Shown here in pieces: positions 61,367 to 64,000 of a stretch of DNA of 64,000 nt. Numbering within the stretch: the stretch's first letter is position 1; every line of letters begins with the position of its first letter. This DNA is from Melghirimyces thermohalophilus (GTDB lineage Bacteria; Bacillota; Bacilli; Thermoactinomycetales; DSM-45169). The stretch lies in assembly GCF_900102685.1 (NCBI RefSeq), contig NZ_FMZA01000017.1, positions 1 through 64,000 of the forward strand. Direction: 5' to 3'. The notes under the pieces are model-generated. The model did not search any database, was not told the origin of the DNA, and saw only the letters and a list, made by a program, of their open reading frames with translations. The position numbers and the translations under genes are program-made.

Positions 61367-61865
61367 GCTGGCTTCGATCTTTTTACAGTACCCGGATCGG
61401 GAGTGGGTGGAGAACGAGGCGTTACGCGAGGAGGTCGCCTCCTTGAAGCATCGGGGGGTGCGGGAGTGTTATCTCCGCTTTTTGGATCAGGTCGAACTGG
61501 ACACCCTGTGTGAGAGCTATGTGCAAACCTTTGACTTCAGTGATAAAACGACCTTGTATCTCACCTACCCGTTGTTCGGCGATCAACGGGAACGGGGGGA
61601 AGCTTTCCTCAAATTGAAAAAGGAATTCCGAGAGGCGGGCTTCCCTTTGTTGAGCGATGAACTACCTGACTATCTCCCATTGGTGCTGGAGTTTGCTGCG
61701 ATTGCGGATTCGCCGTACAGCCGAAAAGTACTGATGATCCACAAGAAGGGAATCGATCAGCTTTTGGAGGGGCTGGAGGAGATCGATAGCCCCTATCAGT
61801 GGGTGGTGCGCGGATGCCTTCGCGCCATCGACTCCTTTCTCGAGGAAAATCAAGTGGTCTCTTGA
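61341..61865 (+). CDS. narJ: Nitrate reductase assembly chaperone
   Basis: NarJ helps insert the molybdenum cofactor into NarG; it is not part of the finished enzyme. The 174-residue helical protein shows the family segments LASIFLQYPDREW, YVQTFDFSDKTTLYLTYPLFGD and ELPDYLPLVLEFAA. GTG 61341 is chosen because it has GGGGGAT upstream; the frame opens earlier inside narH. Confidence 0.93.
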   Translation: MDEHQTIFKLASIFLQYPDREWVENEALREEVASLKHRGVRECYLRFLDQVELDTLCESYVQTFDFSDKTTLYLTYPLFGDQRERGEAFLKLKKEFREAGFPLLSDELPDYLPLVLEFAAIADSPYSRKVLMIHKKGIDQLLEGLEEIDSPYQWVVRGCLRAIDSFLEENQVVS

Positions 61866-61890
61866 GGTGACACGGAACGGAGGAAATCCC

Positions 61891-62592
61891 ATGAGTACCT
61901 ATGATCAGTTCTTCTGGTTGATCTACCCCTATCTCATGCTCACGTTGTTTGTGGTCGGCCATATTTACCGCTACAACACGGATACCTTCGGGTGGTCGGC
62001 CAAGTCCAGTGAGTTTTTGGAGATGAGTCGATTGCGATGGGGGAGCCTTCTGTTTCACTGGGGGATCATCTTCGTCTTTTTCGGTCATGTGGCGGGCATT
62101 CTGGTCCCCAAAGGTTTTTATGAAGCGGTCGGGATCACCGAGGAGATGTACCATTTCGGCGCGGTTTGGTTTGGTGGGGCGGCTGGTGTAGCCACCGCGG
62201 TCGGCGCCCTTCTCTTGTTGTACCGACGCTCCACGGTGAGCCGTATCCGCATCAACAGCCAAAAACGGGATTTTCTCGTGTTGATCCTGTTATCGGTGGT
62301 GATCATCACCGGCTTTACCAACACCGTGGGGTATACGGCCTCCGGAGGCGCCTTCGATTACCGGGAGACGATCGGCCCTTGGTTTCGTGGGATCTTAACC
62401 TTCACCCCTGATGTAGAGCTGGTGACCAGTGCGCCGATCGGTTTTCAGATTCACATCTTCTCCGCTCTGTTCCTGTTCGGGATTTGGCCCTTTACCCGGC
62501 TCGTCCATATGTGGAGTTTGCCCCTGGAATATTTAAACCGCAATTACATCGTGTACCGCAGGATGCAGGGGAAAAAATTGACCAATCGTTAA
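61891..62592 (+). CDS. narI: Respiratory nitrate reductase gamma subunit
   Basis: NarI is the diheme cytochrome b that oxidises menaquinol and anchors NarGH. The 233 residues have five helices and heme His candidates in FVVGHIYRYN, FHWGIIFVFFGHVAG, IHIFSALFLF and FTRLVHMWSLP. The start follows GGAGGAAATCCC. Last gene of the operon; terminator at 62609. Confidence 0.96.
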   Translation: MSTYDQFFWLIYPYLMLTLFVVGHIYRYNTDTFGWSAKSSEFLEMSRLRWGSLLFHWGIIFVFFGHVAGILVPKGFYEAVGITEEMYHFGAVWFGGAAGVATAVGALLLLYRRSTVSRIRINSQKRDFLVLILLSVVIITGFTNTVGYTASGGAFDYRETIGPWFRGILTFTPDVELVTSAPIGFQIHIFSALFLFGIWPFTRLVHMWSLPLEYLNRNYIVYRRMQGKKLTNR

Positions 62593-62608
62593 CGGCCTTG
62601 CAGTCAAA

Positions 62609-62640
62609 AGGGGCCGCCCATGGATTGGGGCGGCCCCTCT
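62609..62640. terminator. Terminator of narGHJI
   Basis: AGGGGCCGCCC...GGGGCGGCCCCT stem followed by CTTTG. It may also serve the minus-strand small gene ending at 62655. Confidence 0.85.
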
Positions 62641-62654
62641 TTGTGGTTGCCGAT

Positions 62655-62969
62655 TTAGAGCAGACCTCCGAGCAGTCCATCATCATCGTTGTTATCATCG
62701 TCTCCGCCGAGGAGCTCATCGAGGACAACGTCTAAATTGGGTGAAAAGCCATTTTCATCGCCATCATCCAAAGGAGTTGCCGCCGCTCCAAGATCGGCTG
62801 CAACATTTTCCTTTTCTTCTTCGGTGGTGGCGGCCAGTTCACTTCTGGCTTGCAAAGAAGCTCTGTCCGCTTGATCCTCGGCCACAGCTTTCAAACCGGT
62901 ATCCACCACAGCGCTTTTGGCAGATACGGACTGGGCTGTGAAGCCACCTACCGTCAAGGCGAATAGCAT
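62655..62969 (-). CDS. Small secreted acidic protein, unknown; start region possibly frameshifted
   Basis: No family recognised. The 104-residue frame starts with a signal-like stretch (LFALTVGGFTAQSVSA before KSAV), then an Ala/Glu-rich helical part, and ends in an Asp/Gly/Leu-rich tail (DELLGGDDDNNDDDGLLGGL). The signal lacks the usual positively charged start. Upstream in the same frame sits LRGLSVGA, cut by TGA. Another frame just before has ATG AGA GGT TTG with a possible ribosome binding site. Removing one A joins them into MRGLLRGLSVGAMLFALTVG, a proper signal peptide. Either a one-base error or mutation occurred, or translation starts at ATG 62969. Confidence 0.55.
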   Translation of the reverse strand: MLFALTVGGFTAQSVSAKSAVVDTGLKAVAEDQADRASLQARSELAATTEEEKENVAADLGAAATPLDDGDENGFSPNLDVVLDELLGGDDDNNDDDGLLGGLL

Positions 62970-63120
62970 CGCACCAACGCTTAACCCTCTTAATCAAACC
63001 TCTCATGTTTCCATCTTTCTTCAGTTAATTATGGAGAGAACAAAATCCCGGGCTCTATGCGTTGGGTATATACCCGTGCCGGTTATGATCCACAGGCGAA
63101 TCCGATCACGCTGAAGCGTG

Positions 63121-63216
63121 TTCCATCCCTTCACCGGTGAAATTTACGGCGCGCAAGCGGTAGGAAAAGAGGAAGTGGATAAACGAATCGATGTGATCGC
63201 GATGGTGATCCATTGA
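63121..63216 (+). pseudogene. 3' remnant of an NADH oxidase/CoA-disulfide reductase
   Basis: The frame FTGEIYGAQAVGKEEVDKRI with DVIAMVIH then TGA matches the dimerisation-domain end of pyridine nucleotide-disulfide oxidoreductases of the CoA-disulfide reductase/NADH oxidase type (family form: ...LLGAQ.VGKEGVDKRIDVLA...). The FAD and NAD domains are absent and no start exists, so it is a fragment. Confidence 0.75.
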
Positions 63217-63408
63217 GGAATGACCATCAAAGGGAACGATCATTTTTTATCCACATACCGGTATCAGTTATTTTGTTGTGGTCGCCGACTGATGCTGAAT
63301 AACCATCACGATGCCTCGGGCTGAAGGGATACGGTGGTGATTTTGTCCATACCGTTCAGCTCCCCATCAGGGCGGGATGTTCATGCTACGGCTGCAGCCG
63401 ATTGAGAT

Positions 63409-63436
63409 GGAGAAGGGACCCCCTTCTCCTTTTTTA
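63409..63436 (+). terminator. Terminator-like hairpin before the second narG
   Basis: Perfect nine-base stem GGAGAAGGG/CCCTTCTCC with a three-base loop and a T7 run. Confidence 0.85.
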
Positions 63437-63469
63437 TAGGTGTTTCGAAATGGTGAAGGATTTGAAACA

Positions 63470-63485
63470 TGTGAGGATGATCACA
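63470..63485 (+). promoter_or_regulatory. FNR-type site upstream of the second narG
   Basis: TGTGAGGATGATCACA is a perfect TGTGA-N6-TCACA. CATACT at 63508-63513 is a plausible -10, giving a start near 63520 and the site centre at about -42.5. Confidence 0.8.
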
Positions 63486-63629
63486 AAAAGGGAAGGGGTG
63501 GACCACTCATACTGAAGGTGAAAGGAACGAGGTGGTGGTTTTGATGGGAGATAATGACCGTTGTCCGACGTCCCTGAGATCGTGTGCCATGAAAAATGTA
63601 TCGAGACCTATGAGAAAGAAGGTTGGATC

Positions 63630-64000
63630 ATGAAAAAAAACATTCCTTTCCTGAACCAATTGAAATATTTTACCCCGGGAAAAAAACGTTCCGAATCCTG
63701 GAGTGAAGTGTCCCCCCAGGGTCGAGAATGGGAGGAGGTTTATCGCAGGCGTTGGCAGCACGACAAAGTGGTCCGTTCCACCCATGGTGTTAACTGTACC
63801 GGATCGTGTAGTTGGAACATCTTTGTCAAAGACGGCATTGTGACGTGGGAGAACCAGCACACCGATTACCCCTCGACCGGATCGGATATGCCGGAGTTTG
63901 AGCCGCGCGGGTGTCCGCGGGGTGCTAGCTTCTCCTGGTATATCTACAGCCCTCTGCGAGTGAAGTATCCCTATATACGCGGTGTGTTGAGGGATATGTG
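63630..64000 (+). CDS. narG: Respiratory nitrate reductase alpha subunit, second copy (cut by window edge)
   Basis: The first 123 codons of a second NarG are open to the window end. The FS0 ligands are conserved: His52, Cys56 and Cys60 in [12 protein letters not shown], and Cys95 in RGCPRG. Much of the region matches the first copy ([17 protein letters not shown]), but the N-terminal 25 residues differ ([20 protein letters not shown]), so this is a diverged paralogue and not a recent duplicate. A perfect FNR site precedes it. Upstream in the same frame, a short open stretch ([19 protein letters not shown]) ends at a TGA and is probably leader or remnant. Whether a full second operon follows is outside the window. 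Confidence 0.93.
   Translation, partial: MKKNIPFLNQLKYFTPGKKRSESWSEVSPQGREWEEVYRRRWQHDKVVRSTHGVNCTGSCSWNIFVKDGIVTWENQHTDYPSTGSDMPEFEPRGCPRGASFSWYIYSPLRVKYPYIRGVLRDM

Larger units (their letters stand above)
62970..63469. other. Gap with an oxidoreductase remnant
   Basis: No intact gene is visible. It holds the disulfide-oxidoreductase remnant at 63121-63216 and a terminator-like hairpin at 63409-63436. A short frame at about 63050-63150 (MRWVYTRAGYDPQANPITLK) precedes the remnant but is not recognisable. Confidence 0.5.

Overview
The window looks like chromosomal DNA of a spore-forming Bacillota, most likely a Thermoactinomycetaceae relative (Desmospora/Kroppenstedtia type). That is inference from moderately high GC codon use, strong GGAGG ribosome binding sites, T-box and S-box leaders, the Bacillus-type yqeGH-aroE-nadD-yqeK-rsfS-comER-comEA locus, spore-coat genes (CotS, YheC/D and CotSA types), and menaquinol-type respiratory genes (qox, cyd, nar). 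No rRNA, tRNA or CRISPR array was seen.

Layout. 1-14 kb is a patchwork. It holds an IS1182-type transposase end; remnants of a sigma-54 regulator and of lpd; yfkAB; an asparaginase; a Fur-boxed siderophore ABC operon; the NO/iron-sulfur repair gene ric behind a textbook FNR site; and an AT-rich toxin/immunity island (LHH-nuclease toxin end, SUKH immunity gene, Imm11-like gene with an amber codon, an unknown small gene). Broken yfkAB-tail copies, a truncated MarR gene and an SDR gene with one stop codon lie around the island. 14-25.4 kb is the yqe/comE housekeeping locus, interrupted by T-box-leuS and an aminotransferase-RpiR pair, and ending after comEA without comEB/comEC. 25.6-31.2 kb holds a hemolysin III protein and a spore-coat cluster. 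31.2-36.7 kb holds rocD and an S-box metY-metI-metC operon.

36.7-64 kb is a respiratory region: mqo, hmp, a divergent cupin-hemerythrin fusion gene, an ldh pseudogene, qoxABCD-ctaB-ctaA-radical SAM, cydABCD, a small membrane protein, hemerythrin-narGHJI, and the start of a second narG. These genes cover malate oxidation to menaquinone, oxidation of quinol by aa3-type and bd-type oxidases, heme O/A synthesis, nitrate respiration, and protection from the NO that nitrate/nitrite metabolism can generate (Hmp, Ric, hemerythrins).

The most striking signal is regulatory. Perfect FNR-type sites (TGTGA-N6-TCACA) lie before ric, hmp, the cupin-hemerythrin gene and the second narG, mostly centred at -41.5 from a recognisable -10 box. 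One-mismatch versions precede qox and the hemerythrin-nar operon, and a Rex-like site precedes cydA. This suggests one oxygen/NO/redox regulon spanning the window, with the cupin-hemerythrin fusion as its least understood member. A second theme is decay: at least eight gene remnants or nonsense-broken genes can be read directly.
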